A stretch of DNA of 64,000 nt from Deltaproteobacteria bacterium. Lineage in GTDB: Bacteria > Myxococcota_A > Polyangia > Polyangiales > Ga0077539. Within the stretch, counting starts at the first letter, position 1; every line of letters starts with the position of its first letter. The position numbers and the translations under genes are program-made. A model generated the notes under the pieces. The model was not told where the DNA came from and made no database searches. It was given only the letters and a program-made list of their open reading frames with translations. The DNA is taken from contig JADJAE010000016.1 in NCBI GenBank assembly GCA_016704445.1, positions 62,001 through 126,000 on the forward strand. The letters run 5' to 3'. Below are positions 43,874-52,653 of this stretch, piece by piece.

Positions 43874-45036
43874 CCGCGCCGACGTGCCCCGTCTGCGACG
43901 GTCGTGACGTCGCGGAGCTCGTTCGCCGGGAGCGCCTCCCGGTGATGCAGAACGTCGTGTGGCCCTCCCCCGAGGAGGCCCTCGCCGCGCCCTGCGCTCC
44001 CTTCACCCTCGGCGTCTGCCGCGCCTGTGGGTTCGCGTTCAACACCCGCTTCGACCCGGCGCTGATGGTCTACGACCCGCGCTACGACAACGACGTCCCC
44101 TCCGCGGTCTTCACCGACTACTACCGCTCCATCGCGAAGCACCTCGCCGCGCAGCACGCCCTCACTGTCGCACCCGTCTATGACGTGGGCTGCGGCAAGG
44201 GCACCTTCCTCGACGTGCTCTGCGAGGCCGTCCCTGGCGTCCGCGGAGTGGGCGTCGACCCGAGCTGCACCCCCCGGGAGGCGACCGCCGAGAGGCCCGT
44301 GGCGCTGGTGCGGGAGATGTTTCGCGCCGAGCTGCTGAGCGAGCGCCCCTCGCTGGTGGTCTGCCGCCACGTGGTGGAGCATATCCCCAGGCCGGTGGAG
44401 TTCATCCGGGCGGTGGTCGACGGGGTGCGCTCCCACCCCGGGACACCGCTCTTCTTCGAGGTGCCCGACCTCGACTGGATCGTGCAGCACCAGGCCTTTT
44501 GGGACTTCTGCTACGAGCACTGCAACTACTTCACCCCGTCGACCTTCGGCTACGCGCTGCGCCGAGGAGGCGTGGCGCTCAGCGCCGCGAGGAGGGCCTT
44601 CGGAGACCAGTACCAGTGGGCCGAAGGGGAGGCGGGAGAGAGCGACGTGGCGCTCCCCTCCGACGCGGCCGAGGCGGTGGCGAGGCTCACCCGCTACGCG
44701 ACGGACGAGCAGCGGCGCATCGAGGCCGCGAGGGAGAAGCTGAGGGCGGCCAACGAGACGGGGCCCTGCGTGCTCTGGGGCATGGCCACCAAGGGGGTGG
44801 TCTTCGCCAACCTGGTCGACCCGGAGGGCACGCTGCTTCGCGGAGGCGTCGACGTGAACCCCAGGAAGCAGGGGAGGTACATCCCCGGCACCGGCCACGG
44901 CATCCACGCGCCCGAGTGGCTCGCGACGCTGGGTGACCGCGAGGTCACGGTGCTGGTGATGAACGGCAACTACGCGGGGGAGATCAGGGCGCGCTGCGAG
45001 GCGCTCGGGGTGCGCGCCCGCTTCGAGGTGCCGTAG
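43870..45036 (+). CDS. Methyltransferase with zinc-type N-terminal and C-methyltransferase C-terminal domain
   Basis: 388 residues. Two CxxC pairs at the start (CPVCDGRD and CRACGFAFN) form a zinc-ribbon. The SAM site is VYDVGCGKGTFLDVLCEAVP, with the post-motif VVCRHVVEHIPRPVEFI. The C-terminal domain contains VLWGMATKGVVFANLVDPEG as in methyltransferase-14. Same overall plan as the gene at 40760 but only distantly similar. Coupled by ATGA to the CmcI-type gene. Likely modifies the same nucleotide sugar or its glycan. Confidence 0.8.
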   Translation: MTAPTCPVCDGRDVAELVRRERLPVMQNVVWPSPEEALAAPCAPFTLGVCRACGFAFNTRFDPALMVYDPRYDNDVPSAVFTDYYRSIAKHLAAQHALTVAPVYDVGCGKGTFLDVLCEAVPGVRGVGVDPSCTPREATAERPVALVREMFRAELLSERPSLVVCRHVVEHIPRPVEFIRAVVDGVRSHPGTPLFFEVPDLDWIVQHQAFWDFCYEHCNYFTPSTFGYALRRGGVALSAARRAFGDQYQWAEGEAGESDVALPSDAAEAVARLTRYATDEQRRIEAAREKLRAANETGPCVLWGMATKGVVFANLVDPEGTLLRGGVDVNPRKQGRYIPGTGHGIHAPEWLATLGDREVTVLVMNGNYAGEIRARCEALGVRARFEVP

Positions 45037-45044
45037 ACGCCCTT

Positions 45045-45573
45045 ACTACCGCGTCGCAGGGGATGTGACGGGTTGAGACGCTCGCGCTCCGTGCGCTGTG
45101 AGAGAAGAACCGCAAGGGTCGCAAGGGTCGCAAGGGCTCGAATGCATCTCATCGTTGCCCTCATCGAGCGCAGGCCGCTTGCAGGCTGGGGTTCCGCGCG
45201 TTGGCGCGTCACCCCAGGCAATAACAGGATGGCCGCCCCGGACATCGGTCCGGGGCTCCGAACGGGCATCGCTTGATACGTGCTGGAGGCGGCGCGTCCG
45301 CGTCCGGCTGGCTCCCTCGGTTTGCTCGACAGCGGGCCCGGCAACCTGCGCACAGAGACGGCCGTTCGAGCCCCGGACCAATGCCCGGGCGGCCATCCTG
45401 TTATTGCCTGGGGTGACGCGCCAACGCGCGGAACCCCAGCCTGCAAGCGGATTGCGTTCGATGAGGGCAACGATGAGATGCATTCGAGACCTTGCGACCG
45501 TTGCGACCCTTGCGGTTCTTCTCCTCCGAGGCGCTCTGCTCAACCCGTCAGAACTCCTGCGGCGCGGTACTAC
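45045..45573. repeat. Large inverted repeat between convergent genes
   Basis: Two arms of about 220 bp (roughly 45045-45268 and 45360-45573) are near-perfect reverse complements with a spacer of about 90 bp. Landmarks: ACGGGTTGAG at 45068 against CTCAACCCGT near 45539, GCATCTCATCGTTGCCCTC against its complement, and GGTTCCGCGCGTTGGCGCGT against its complement. The left arm carries a short (GGTCGCAAG) tandem. The right arm runs to the last codons of rfbH. No gene was identified inside; the open frames differ between arms and lack family features. It could fold into a very long hairpin, acting as a bidirectional terminator, or be a mobile palindromic element. Confidence 0.8.
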
Positions 45574-46973
45574 GGCGCGGTCGGAAGCATCCGGTGCGGG
45601 GGGGAGCCCGCGCGGCTGCGGGCGAAGGCGATGATCTCGTCGGCCATGAAGGCCCGCGCGGCCTCGGTGAGCCCGGGGTACACGCCGATCCAGAAGCCGT
45701 TGTTCATCACGTAGTCGGTGCGGGTGAGGGCGCCCGCGATGCGGTAGGGCGCGGCGACCCCTCGGGCGGCGGCGTCCTCCGCGAGGCGGGTGAGCGCGGG
45801 CTGCCTCGTCAGGTTGCCCGAGAAGAGCATCCTCGTCTGGATCTTGCGCGACTCCAGGTGCCTCACCACCTCGTCGCGGGTGAAGCCCGCCCCCGGCTTC
45901 ACGGCCATCATGAAGCCGAACCAGCTCGGGTCGCTGCCCTCCGTCGGCTCAGGCAGCACCAGCAGGTCGGACACCGCCTCCAGGCGGTCGCGCAGGTACC
46001 TCCAGTTGCGGCGTCGCGCCTCGCCGAAGCCGTCGAGCTTGGCGAGCTGCGCGTGGCCGACGGAGGCCTGCATGTCGGTCATCTTCAGGTTGTAGCCGAG
46101 GTGGCTGTATGTGTACTTGTGGTCGTAGCCCGCGGGGAGCTCGCCGAGCTGCCACTCGAAGCGCTTGCCGCAGGTGTTGTCGATGCCGCCCGCGCACCAG
46201 CAGTCGCGGCCCCAGTCGCGGATCGACTCCAGCACCCGCAGCATCTCCGGGTCGCGGCAGAGCACGGCGCCGCCCTCTCCGGTGGTCATGTGGTGCGCGG
46301 GGTAGAAGCTGAGGGTGCCGACGTCGCCGAAGGTTCCGGTGAGCTCGCCGCGGTAGCGGGAGCCCGAGGCGTCGCAGTTGTCCTCGATGAGCCAGAGCCC
46401 GTGGGCCTTGCAGAAGGCCGTGACGGCGCCGAGGTCGAAGGGGTTGCCGAGCGTGTGGGCGATCATCACCGCGCGGGTGCGGGGAGAGAGCGCCTGCTCC
46501 AGGAGGGACACGTCGACGTTGAAGGTCGGCAGCTCGATGTCGATGAAGACCGGCACCATCCCGAGCTGCATGGCGGGCGCGACGGTGGTGGGGAAGCCCG
46601 CGGCGACGGTGATGACCTCGTCGCCGGGGCGCACCCGGCGGTCGCCCCAGAGCGGCGAGGTGAGGGCCGCCGTGGCGAGGAGGTTGGCGCTCGATCCGCT
46701 GTTGACGAGGCGCGCGTGGGGGAGGCCGAACCAGCGGGCGAGGTCGGCCTCGAGGCGCCGGTGCCAGCGCCCCGCGGTGAGCCAGAACTCCAGCGAGCTC
46801 GACACCAGGTTGACCAGCTCGTGCTCGTCGTAGACGCGCCCGGCGTACTTCACCGGGGTGCGCCCGGGGTTGAACTCCGTCTCCTCCTCGCCGCGCAGCT
46901 GCGCGATGCGCCGCACGCGCTCAAGGATCTCCGCCGTCAGCTGCTTCTCGAGTGCGTCCGCGTCGTTCGACAT
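45570..46973 (-). CDS. rfbH: CDP-4-keto-6-deoxyglucose 3-dehydrase (RfbH/E1)
   Basis: 467 residues, aspartate-aminotransferase fold. The normal PLP lysine is replaced by His: FYPAHHMTTGEGGAV (His227), the hallmark of E1/ColD-type dehydrases that use PMP to remove the 3-hydroxyl. The family N-terminus (ELVNLVSSSLEFWLTAGR) and the iron-sulfur cysteine region (WGRDCWCAGGIDNTCGKRF) are both present. The matching reductase (E3, RfbI) is not in the window. It is followed upstream, four bases away, by rfbG. Its stop lies in the right arm of the large inverted repeat. Confidence 0.92.
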   Translation of the reverse strand: MSNDADALEKQLTAEILERVRRIAQLRGEEETEFNPGRTPVKYAGRVYDEHELVNLVSSSLEFWLTAGRWHRRLEADLARWFGLPHARLVNSGSSANLLATAALTSPLWGDRRVRPGDEVITVAAGFPTTVAPAMQLGMVPVFIDIELPTFNVDVSLLEQALSPRTRAVMIAHTLGNPFDLGAVTAFCKAHGLWLIEDNCDASGSRYRGELTGTFGDVGTLSFYPAHHMTTGEGGAVLCRDPEMLRVLESIRDWGRDCWCAGGIDNTCGKRFEWQLGELPAGYDHKYTYSHLGYNLKMTDMQASVGHAQLAKLDGFGEARRRNWRYLRDRLEAVSDLLVLPEPTEGSDPSWFGFMMAVKPGAGFTRDEVVRHLESRKIQTRMLFSGNLTRQPALTRLAEDAAARGVAAPYRIAGALTRTDYVMNNGFWIGVYPGLTEAARAFMADEIIAFARSRAGSPPHRMLPTAP

Positions 46974-46977
46974 CGCT

Positions 46978-48120
46978 TCAGGGTGCCTGCTTGTTTCCCA
47001 CGAAGGTCTCGTGGGGGTCGAGGTACTGCTTGATCTGCTCGCTGCAGAGCGCGTCGAGCGCCCCCCGGTCGGCCCCCTCGTGCCACGCCCGGTACCAGCG
47101 CGCGGTCTCGGAGATGGTGTGCTCGAAGCCCCAGCGGGGGGACCACCCGAGACGCGCCCAGGACTTCTCGATGGAGAGCCGCAGCAGCTTCGCCTCGTGC
47201 ACGGCGTGGGGGTCCGATCGGTCGTCCCAGGTTCCACTTCCCCAGGCCGCGATGAGGGCGCGCACCACGTCGCGCACCGGCCTCGTGGCCTCCGTCTGCG
47301 GACCGAAGTTGAAGCCCTCGCAGAAGCGATCGGGGTGCTCGGTGCCGACGCCGCGCAGCCTCGCTCCGAGGAGGAGATAGCCCCCGAGGGGCTCGAGCAC
47401 GTGCTGCCACGGGCGCACGGCGTCGGGGTTGCGCACCGGGATGGGAGCGCCGCGGGTGAGGGCGCGGATGCAGTCGGGGATGATCCTGTCGGCGGCCTGG
47501 TCGCCTCCGCCGATGACGTTGCCCGCGCGGCCGGAGGCCACGGCGACACCGTGCTTCGAGAGCTGCGCCGTGGGGAAGAAGCTGCGCCGCCACGAGGCGA
47601 TCACCAGCTCCGAGGCGCCCTTGGACATGGAGTACACGTCGTGGCCGCCCATGGGCTCGTCCTCTCGGTAGCCGTAGAGCTGCTCGCGGTTCTCGTAGCA
47701 CTTGTCCGAGGTGACCATGACCGCGGCGCAGGGCTTCCCCGTCGAGCGGATGGCTTCGAGCACGTGGGCCGTGCCCATCACGTTGGTCTCCAGGGTGAGC
47801 ACCGGCTCGTCGTAGCTGCGCCTCACCAGGGGCTGCGCGGCCAGGTGGAAGACGACGTCGGGGGCGCACTCCGCGACGGCGGCGGTGAGTCGAGGGAGGT
47901 CGCGGATATCGGCGACGTGGTGGCGGATGTGCGAGGCGAGGCCGAGCTGATCGAAGAGCGAGGGCGAGGTGTCGGGGGCGAGGGCGTAGCCGGTGACCTC
48001 GGCGCCGAGGTCGAGCAGCCAGCGGGTGAGCCAGGCGCCCTTGAAGCCGGTGTGGCCGGTGACGAAGACCCGGCGGCCCGCGTAGGCGAGGGAGAGCTCA
48101 TCGGAGGTGGGGTGGTTCAT
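46978..48120 (-). CDS. rfbG: CDP-glucose 4,6-dehydratase
   Basis: 380 residues, extended SDR. VFVTGHTGFKGAWLTRWLLD is the NAD site characteristic of RfbG (TGHTGFKG). VVMVTSDKCYENREQ supplies the Thr-Ser-Asp-Lys catalytic set and YSMSKGASELV the YxxxK. GRAGNVIGGGDQAADRIIPD and RPWQHVLEPLGGYL are typical family signatures. It converts CDP-glucose (from RfbF) to CDP-4-keto-6-deoxyglucose, the substrate of RfbH. Four bases separate it from rfbH, so the two are co-transcribed. Confidence 0.93.
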   Translation of the reverse strand: MNHPTSDELSLAYAGRRVFVTGHTGFKGAWLTRWLLDLGAEVTGYALAPDTSPSLFDQLGLASHIRHHVADIRDLPRLTAAVAECAPDVVFHLAAQPLVRRSYDEPVLTLETNVMGTAHVLEAIRSTGKPCAAVMVTSDKCYENREQLYGYREDEPMGGHDVYSMSKGASELVIASWRRSFFPTAQLSKHGVAVASGRAGNVIGGGDQAADRIIPDCIRALTRGAPIPVRNPDAVRPWQHVLEPLGGYLLLGARLRGVGTEHPDRFCEGFNFGPQTEATRPVRDVVRALIAAWGSGTWDDRSDPHAVHEAKLLRLSIEKSWARLGWSPRWGFEHTISETARWYRAWHEGADRGALDALCSEQIKQYLDPHETFVGNKQAP

Positions 48121-48177
48121 GGGCGAGCGGCGCGAACCCTACTCCGAGGCGTCGGGGGGTTGGCAAGGACGCTTACG

Positions 48178-49632
48178 CTACGACGCCACCGCGCGCCGGT
48201 AGACCGTCGCGGGGACGCCGCCGCCTGGGCGCACCGTCGCCGAGAGCTTCGGCACGATCACCCGGGCGGGGTCGGTCTCGATGCGCGCGAGCCGCATGAT
48301 GGTCGCCATCACGATGGGCCCTTCGAGCATCGCGAAGTGGAGGCCGAGGCACACCCGCGGGCCCGCGCCGAAGGGGATGTACGACGACTTCGGGCGCGCC
48401 GCCTCGCGCTCCGGCAGGAAGCGGTCGGGGTCGAAGCGCTCCGGCTCGGGGTACACGTCGGCGAGCCGGTGCAGGGGGTACGGCGTCACGATCACCAGGG
48501 TGCCCCGGGGCATCGCGACGCCCCGGATCTCGGCGTCGACCAGGAGCCGCCGGGCGTAGATGGGCACCGGGGGATAGAGCCGCATGGCCTCCTTGAAGAC
48601 CCGCGTCGTGAGGGGCAGCGAGCTCGCCGCGCCCGCGAAGGTCACGGGCCCCGGGGGCAGGGCGTCGACCTCCCGCTGCACCGCCTCGCGCACCGCGGGG
48701 TGGCGGCCGAGCAGGTAGAAGGCCCACGACAGCGAGGTGGCCGTGGTCTCGTGGCCCGCGACGAAGAGGGTGTTGGCCTCGTCGCGCACCTGCTGGTCGG
48801 TCATCACCGCGGCGCCGCCGTTCTCCTCGTCGCGCGCGGCGAGAAGGCGGGTGAGCAGGTCGGGCCGCGCGAGGCCCTGCGCTCGGCGCTCGGCGATCAT
48901 CTGCCGGATGCGCCCGTCCACCACCGCGAGGGCGCGCTGCAGCCGCTCCGACCGCGCGCCTTCGAGGAGGAAGGGCTCCTTGAGCGAGGCCAGCGCGCGG
49001 CGGCGCAGCGCGTCCAGGCGGCCGGGGAGGTGAGCCCCGACGGCTTCGAGCGCGTCGGTGAGGGCGACCTGCGCGACCAGCCGGGGTGAGGCGCTCTGCG
49101 AGTCGGCCCAGGCGAGGGCCACGGTGAGGGCCTCGCCGAGGGCGTCGCTCTCGTCGAAGGTGTCGCTGTCGAAGAGGGCCTTGCCGACGATGCCCATGGT
49201 GACGCGGGTCATCTCCGTCGCGAGGTCGAGCGCGGCGCCGTCCTTCCAGGTGGCGACGGCGCGGGCGGCGACGTCGTGCATGCAGTCCGTGTACTGCGCC
49301 ATCGCCGAGGGCTGGAACAGCGGCGCCATCAGCCGTCGCTGCCGCCGCCAGAGCTCGCCCTCGGAGGTGAAGAGCCCTTCGCCCGCGAGGTAGTGGAGCA
49401 GCAGCCGGATGCCCGGGGACTTCTCGAAGCAGCGCGCCTTCTCGACGAGCACCTCGTGGGCGGCGGCCGGGGAGTTCGCGAAGACCACGGGCCTGCCCAG
49501 GAAGGACACGCGAGAGAGCTCGCCCGTGTCTGCGATGCGCTGGAAGAGCCCCAGGCGGTCGTCCCCCTGGAAGAGGTGCATGTGTCCCGCGAAGTTGCCC
49601 CCCGGGACGACGGGAATCGAGTCGAGGGTCAT
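48178..49632 (-). CDS. Cytochrome P450
   Basis: 484 residues from the ATG at 49632 (a TTG four codons earlier is less likely). The I-helix oxygen-activation motif is AGHETTATSLSW, the K-helix ExxR is EAMRLYPP, and the heme loop is FGAGPRVCLGLHFAM with Cys428 as thiolate ligand. The C-helix WRRQRR is present. No N-terminal membrane anchor, so it is soluble and needs separate redox partners, none of which is adjacent. Similar P450s act on fatty acids, terpenoids or secondary metabolites; substrate unknown. Confidence 0.9.
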   Translation of the reverse strand: MTLDSIPVVPGGNFAGHMHLFQGDDRLGLFQRIADTGELSRVSFLGRPVVFANSPAAAHEVLVEKARCFEKSPGIRLLLHYLAGEGLFTSEGELWRRQRRLMAPLFQPSAMAQYTDCMHDVAARAVATWKDGAALDLATEMTRVTMGIVGKALFDSDTFDESDALGEALTVALAWADSQSASPRLVAQVALTDALEAVGAHLPGRLDALRRRALASLKEPFLLEGARSERLQRALAVVDGRIRQMIAERRAQGLARPDLLTRLLAARDEENGGAAVMTDQQVRDEANTLFVAGHETTATSLSWAFYLLGRHPAVREAVQREVDALPPGPVTFAGAASSLPLTTRVFKEAMRLYPPVPIYARRLLVDAEIRGVAMPRGTLVIVTPYPLHRLADVYPEPERFDPDRFLPEREAARPKSSYIPFGAGPRVCLGLHFAMLEGPIVMATIMRLARIETDPARVIVPKLSATVRPGGGVPATVYRRAVAS

Positions 49633-49683
49633 GGGGCGGGACAATGCGGCGGTGCTCTCCTCTGGGCAACGGGTGATTGTTGA

Positions 49684-49833
49684 CCGTCGCCGCGCTCCGG
49701 TGGCATCGACGCGTGGTGGGCCTCGCAGGCCGATGACAGCGCGGCGGCGCGAGCGCTCGTGGGAGACCTCGCGCCCCTGCTCGCCTGCGTCGCCGTGGCG
49801 GTCGGGCGCTTCGCCATCGCGCCGTTGTCCTGA
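49684..49833 (+). pseudogene. Possible 3' remnant of a deleted gene
   Basis: A 49-codon stretch directly after an in-frame TGA, with the strong third-position GC bias of real genes in this window. It reads SGGIDAWWASQADDSAAARA then LVGDLAPLLACVAVAVGRF and stops at 49831. It has no start and no recognisable family. It may be the end of a gene lost when the adjacent repeat element arrived. Confidence 0.25.
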
Positions 49834-49856
49834 CCGGTCGTTTTCTCAGGCGTCGC

Positions 49857-50191
49857 AGCCCTCCGCGCCCAGACGTCTGGAACTGCACCGCTGAGCGTTG
49901 GTCTCATCTTGGAGAGCGACCGCGACGCCAGCCCGATGCGCCTCACCGTCGCGAAGCGACGGGAGCGACCGCGACGCCGGCCCAACGCGACCTCGTGGAA
50001 TCGGCGGTTCCACCCGAGCGGAGCTCGACCGGTCGGAGTCGGAGCGCCGGACCGCTGGAACGCATTGAGCTGGCGTCGCGGTCGCGCCCGTCGCTTCGCG
50101 ACGGTGAGGCGCATTGGGCTGGCGTCGCGGTCGCTCCCCAGGATGAGACCAACGCTCAGCCCTCCGCGCCCAGACGTCTGGAGCTGCACCG
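49857..50191. repeat. Composite repeat element: inverted arms flanked by direct repeats
   Basis: A 34-bp sequence, AGCCCTCCGCGCCCAGACGT and onward (containing the palindrome CCAGACGTCTGG), occurs at 49857-49890 and again, in the same orientation, at 50158-50191. Between them are two inverted arms of 99 bp, 49891-49989 and 50061-50159, that are mostly complementary (for example CTCACCGTCGCGAAGCGAC against its complement). Each arm contains the subrepeat AGCGACCGCGACGCC twice. No gene inside. The layout suggests a small non-autonomous palindromic element. Confidence 0.75.
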
Positions 50192-50568
50192 GCAGCCAGT
50201 GGGTGCCGCTCGAGCCCGCGACGTGTGGGGCCCCGACCTCCGTGCGTCGGCACCCCGGGGCGCCCGTCCACCCCATAGCATCCTCTTCCGCTCTCCCTGC
50301 GACCCCTGCGCCCCTGGCGGTTTCTCTTCCCCGCAGCGACCGGACAGGGACGCGCGCCCGCCTGGCGACGCGAAGGTCACCACGTCGCCAGGGCCGAGCA
50401 CGGAGAGCGTCCAGGTGCCGTCGTCCGATCCCGCGCGGGCTGCGTCGTGGACGATCGGGGAGGATGAATGCTCCCCGGCCCTCCTGCATCGGTGGCTGTC
50501 GTGGCGGACTGTGAGCGCGCGACCTCGGCGCGTGATGCTCGCCGCGTACCGCTGCAAGAGGAGAGATC

Positions 50569-51036
50569 ATGGAAGGCGACGTGCGTCGTGGCCCCTGGTG
50601 GGTGCTCTGCGTGCTCGGGTCGGCGTGCGCGCAGATCGTGACCGGGCCCTCGACCGGAGATGCGGCGTCATGGGTCGGCGCGCTTCCTCCCGACGACGCG
50701 GGGGATGCGCCGATGGATCCCGCGGGCTCCTGCGATCCCGGCGCCGAGCGATCGGCGTTGCTGGCCCGATGCGGCGTGGGCGACCGCGCGTCGGGTGACA
50801 CCTTCAGCTGCACCGGGGGCAGCGACCCGGCGCTGCGCTGCGCCGCCAACACCCAGTACTGCGAGCAGGCCAATGACGGGAGCACGACGACCGACGCCCG
50901 GTGCCTCGCGCTCCCGGTGAGCTGCTTCGACAACCCATGCCGCACCTGCCTCATCAGCGGGACCCACGAGATCGTCGGGTGCCTCTCGAGCCGCGTCGGT
51001 GCCAGCCGCTCGACGACGGTCACCGTCCGCCGCTGA
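50569..51036 (+). CDS. Small Cys-rich lipoprotein
   Basis: 155 residues, ATG preceded by AGGAGAGATC. Signal WWVLCVLGSAC with lipid Cys20. The mature part has an Asp/Ala/Pro linker and about nine cysteines (FSCTGGSDPALRCAANTQYC, SCFDNPCRTCLISGT), probably all disulfide-bonded. Such small Cys-rich lipoproteins are common and uncharacterised in Myxococcota. Convergent with the cupin gene. Confidence 0.7.
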   Translation: MEGDVRRGPWWVLCVLGSACAQIVTGPSTGDAASWVGALPPDDAGDAPMDPAGSCDPGAERSALLARCGVGDRASGDTFSCTGGSDPALRCAANTQYCEQANDGSTTTDARCLALPVSCFDNPCRTCLISGTHEIVGCLSSRVGASRSTTVTVRR

Positions 51037-51149
51037 CCATCAGCCGGACCGATGCCCCTGATGCCCCGAGCGCCGCTGGGGAGCGCGAGCTCCGTCGTGC
51101 CCGGATCGCGAGGGGTGCGAGCGGACCGATCAGCTCGCGCGGCGCACGC

Positions 51150-51479
51150 TCAGTCGACGATGAACAACCGGGCTCCCTTCGGGCTCACCGAGCGGTGCGC
51201 GCCGTCGCCGTCGGCCACCTGGTAGCTGGTGCCTGGCCCGAGCGTGAAGCGCCGCCCGTCGCGCAGCTCGGTGACGAGCTCCCCTTCGAGCACGAGGAGG
51301 ACGTGGCCGCGCTCGCACCAGTGGTCCGCGACGTACCCCGGCGAATAGTCGACCATGCGCACTCGGATGTTGCCCTGCTCGATCGTGCGCCAGCGCGCGA
51401 CGCCCGACTCCCCCGGATGCTCGGTGACGGCGACCTGCGACCAGTCCGTGGTGTGGAACGGGACGCGCTCGATCTTCAT
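51150..51479 (-). CDS. DHCW-type cupin protein
   Basis: 109 residues from the ATG at 51479. Single cupin domain. ADHWCERGHVLLVLEGEL contains the first cupin motif, with the Cys-rich variant HWC described as DHCW-motif cupins, and GTSYQVADGDGAHRSV the second with its His. The longer frame upstream is shadow. Probably a small metal-binding protein of unknown substrate. Confidence 0.78.
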   Translation of the reverse strand: MKIERVPFHTTDWSQVAVTEHPGESGVARWRTIEQGNIRVRMVDYSPGYVADHWCERGHVLLVLEGELVTELRDGRRFTLGPGTSYQVADGDGAHRSVSPKGARLFIVD

Positions 51480-51598
51480 GACTGGAGTCATACCCCACCC
51501 GCACCTCACTCCACGCACCCGCCTGAGCCTCCACTGAGCTCCCCACCGGTGCTCGCCGGGCCAACGGTTCGACCGCGCGGAGGCACCGTCCCCCTGAA

Positions 51599-52333
51599 CT
51601 ACGGCGCCCCCACCGGGTCGAAGCACGCGTCGTCGCACGCCGAGTCCGCTGTCGGCTGGCAGAGGCGCAGCAGGTAGCGCGCCCACAGCGTCGCGGCCGT
51701 CACCTTCCGGAAGACCATCCAGCGCCGCGGCTCGCCGGAGCGCTCGACGGACGGCAGCGGGAGCAGCTCCGCCTCGTCGTCGACGCCGACGTACAGATGG
51801 TCGCCCTCGCGCCAGTACCGCAGGACGCGCTCCTCACGCACGCGCCGGTTCTGGTCGGGGTGCGCGCAGGAGAAGCGGTGCGCGACCGCGAAGTACGCGA
51901 CCCCCTGCGAGACCCAGCGCACCCGGCCGACGGCCTCGAAGTCCGACGAGGTGACGACGTTGGTGATCCAGCGCGCGGCGCCGCCCGCGCCCACCGAGAG
52001 CACGCGGATGCCGTGGCGGGTGCAGACGACCCCGTCGGGACATCCCGGCCAGCCGCGCGGGCCGACGCGACGCACCATGTCCGCGTCGGTGACCGACAGC
52101 CGGGCGCGACCGTCCTCCTCCACGCCGGTCCAGACCCACTCGCCGTACAGCGCCCCGGGGCCGAAGCGCCCGGCCTCCGCCCGACGGTGCGCGCGGGCGA
52201 GCGACGCGCGGTGGTCGACGGCAGAGAGCACCGCCACGAATCCCCCCACGACGAGGGCACTCGACGCAACCACGACCGCGAAGCGGGAGTCCAACACGGA
52301 TGCTGCGACAGCCCCGCGGGTCGAGAGTTCCAC
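51599..52333 (-). CDS. Hypothetical membrane-anchored protein
   Basis: 244 residues from a GTG at 52333. One N-terminal transmembrane helix (about 19-40, AVVVASSALVVGGFVAVLSA), then an exported soluble domain with strands and paired Cys (GCPDGVVC, CQPTADSACDDAC). No family recognised. The strand pattern (GEWVWTGVEEDGRARLSV, DHLYVGVDDEAELLPLP) suggests a beta-rich domain. 119 bp separate it from the cupin gene downstream. Confidence 0.55.
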   Translation of the reverse strand: MELSTRGAVAASVLDSRFAVVVASSALVVGGFVAVLSAVDHRASLARAHRRAEAGRFGPGALYGEWVWTGVEEDGRARLSVTDADMVRRVGPRGWPGCPDGVVCTRHGIRVLSVGAGGAARWITNVVTSSDFEAVGRVRWVSQGVAYFAVAHRFSCAHPDQNRRVREERVLRYWREGDHLYVGVDDEAELLPLPSVERSGEPRRWMVFRKVTAATLWARYLLRLCQPTADSACDDACFDPVGAP

Positions 52334-52405
52334 ATCGCCGTGGTACGGCAGCTTCGGGCGCTGCGGTCCGCGTGCAACTCCCGCGTGCGGGGCGCGACTG
52401 CCTCG

Positions 52406-52653
52406 TTACCGGGCGATGGGCTCGCGGGCGTGGTGGTAGACGCGCAGTACCGTGAGCACGCCGGACTCGCGCCGGTAGTAGATCACCGCGGGGTGTCGAG
52501 GCGCGAATCGGACTCCGCGAGCAACGCAATCGCGGCGCGGATCGCGTCCCGTACTCGGACCGCTGCGACTGGGTTCCTTGCGTCGATGTACTCGGCCAGC
52601 TCCTCGAGGTCGGTCACCGCGTCGACGACGAACGCGATCCGATCGCCCGTCAT
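52406..52653 (-). pseudogene. ParE/RelE-type toxin, broken by frameshift and probable internal deletion
   Basis: Start ATG at 52653 overlaps the antitoxin stop. The first frame gives MTGDRIAFVVDAVTDLEELA and EYIDARNPVAAVRVRDAIRA, the two ParE helices, and stops at 52483. In another frame the C-terminal strand reads HPAVIYYRRESGVLTVLRVY and HHAREPIAR, ending at 52406. Besides the frame change, about 15-20 residues of the usual central strand are absent. The toxin is therefore probably inactive, while the antitoxin frame is intact. Confidence 0.6.

Larger units (their letters stand above)
49633..50568. other. Gene-poor stretch with a gene remnant and an inverted-repeat element
   Basis: More than 900 bases with no convincing complete gene. 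It holds a possible 3' gene remnant at 49684-49833, the direct/inverted repeat element at 49857-50191, and then about 380 bases in which I see nothing recognisable before the lipoprotein gene. Long open frames here are Arg/Pro/Ala-rich shadows. Confidence 0.6.

Noticed and set aside
45108..45140. CRISPR-like short repeats (GGTCGCAAG units)
   Set aside because: Units are 9 bases and directly adjacent with no spacers; they are a small tandem inside the inverted repeat.
45280..45714. 144-codon plus-strand frame inside the large inverted repeat
   Set aside because: No family features, composition differs from real genes, and it runs through the end of rfbH on the other strand.
49629..51023. 464-residue minus-strand frame across the repeat element
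   Set aside because: Arg/Ala/Ser-rich, built from the repeats themselves; overlaps the plus-strand lipoprotein with a good signal peptide.
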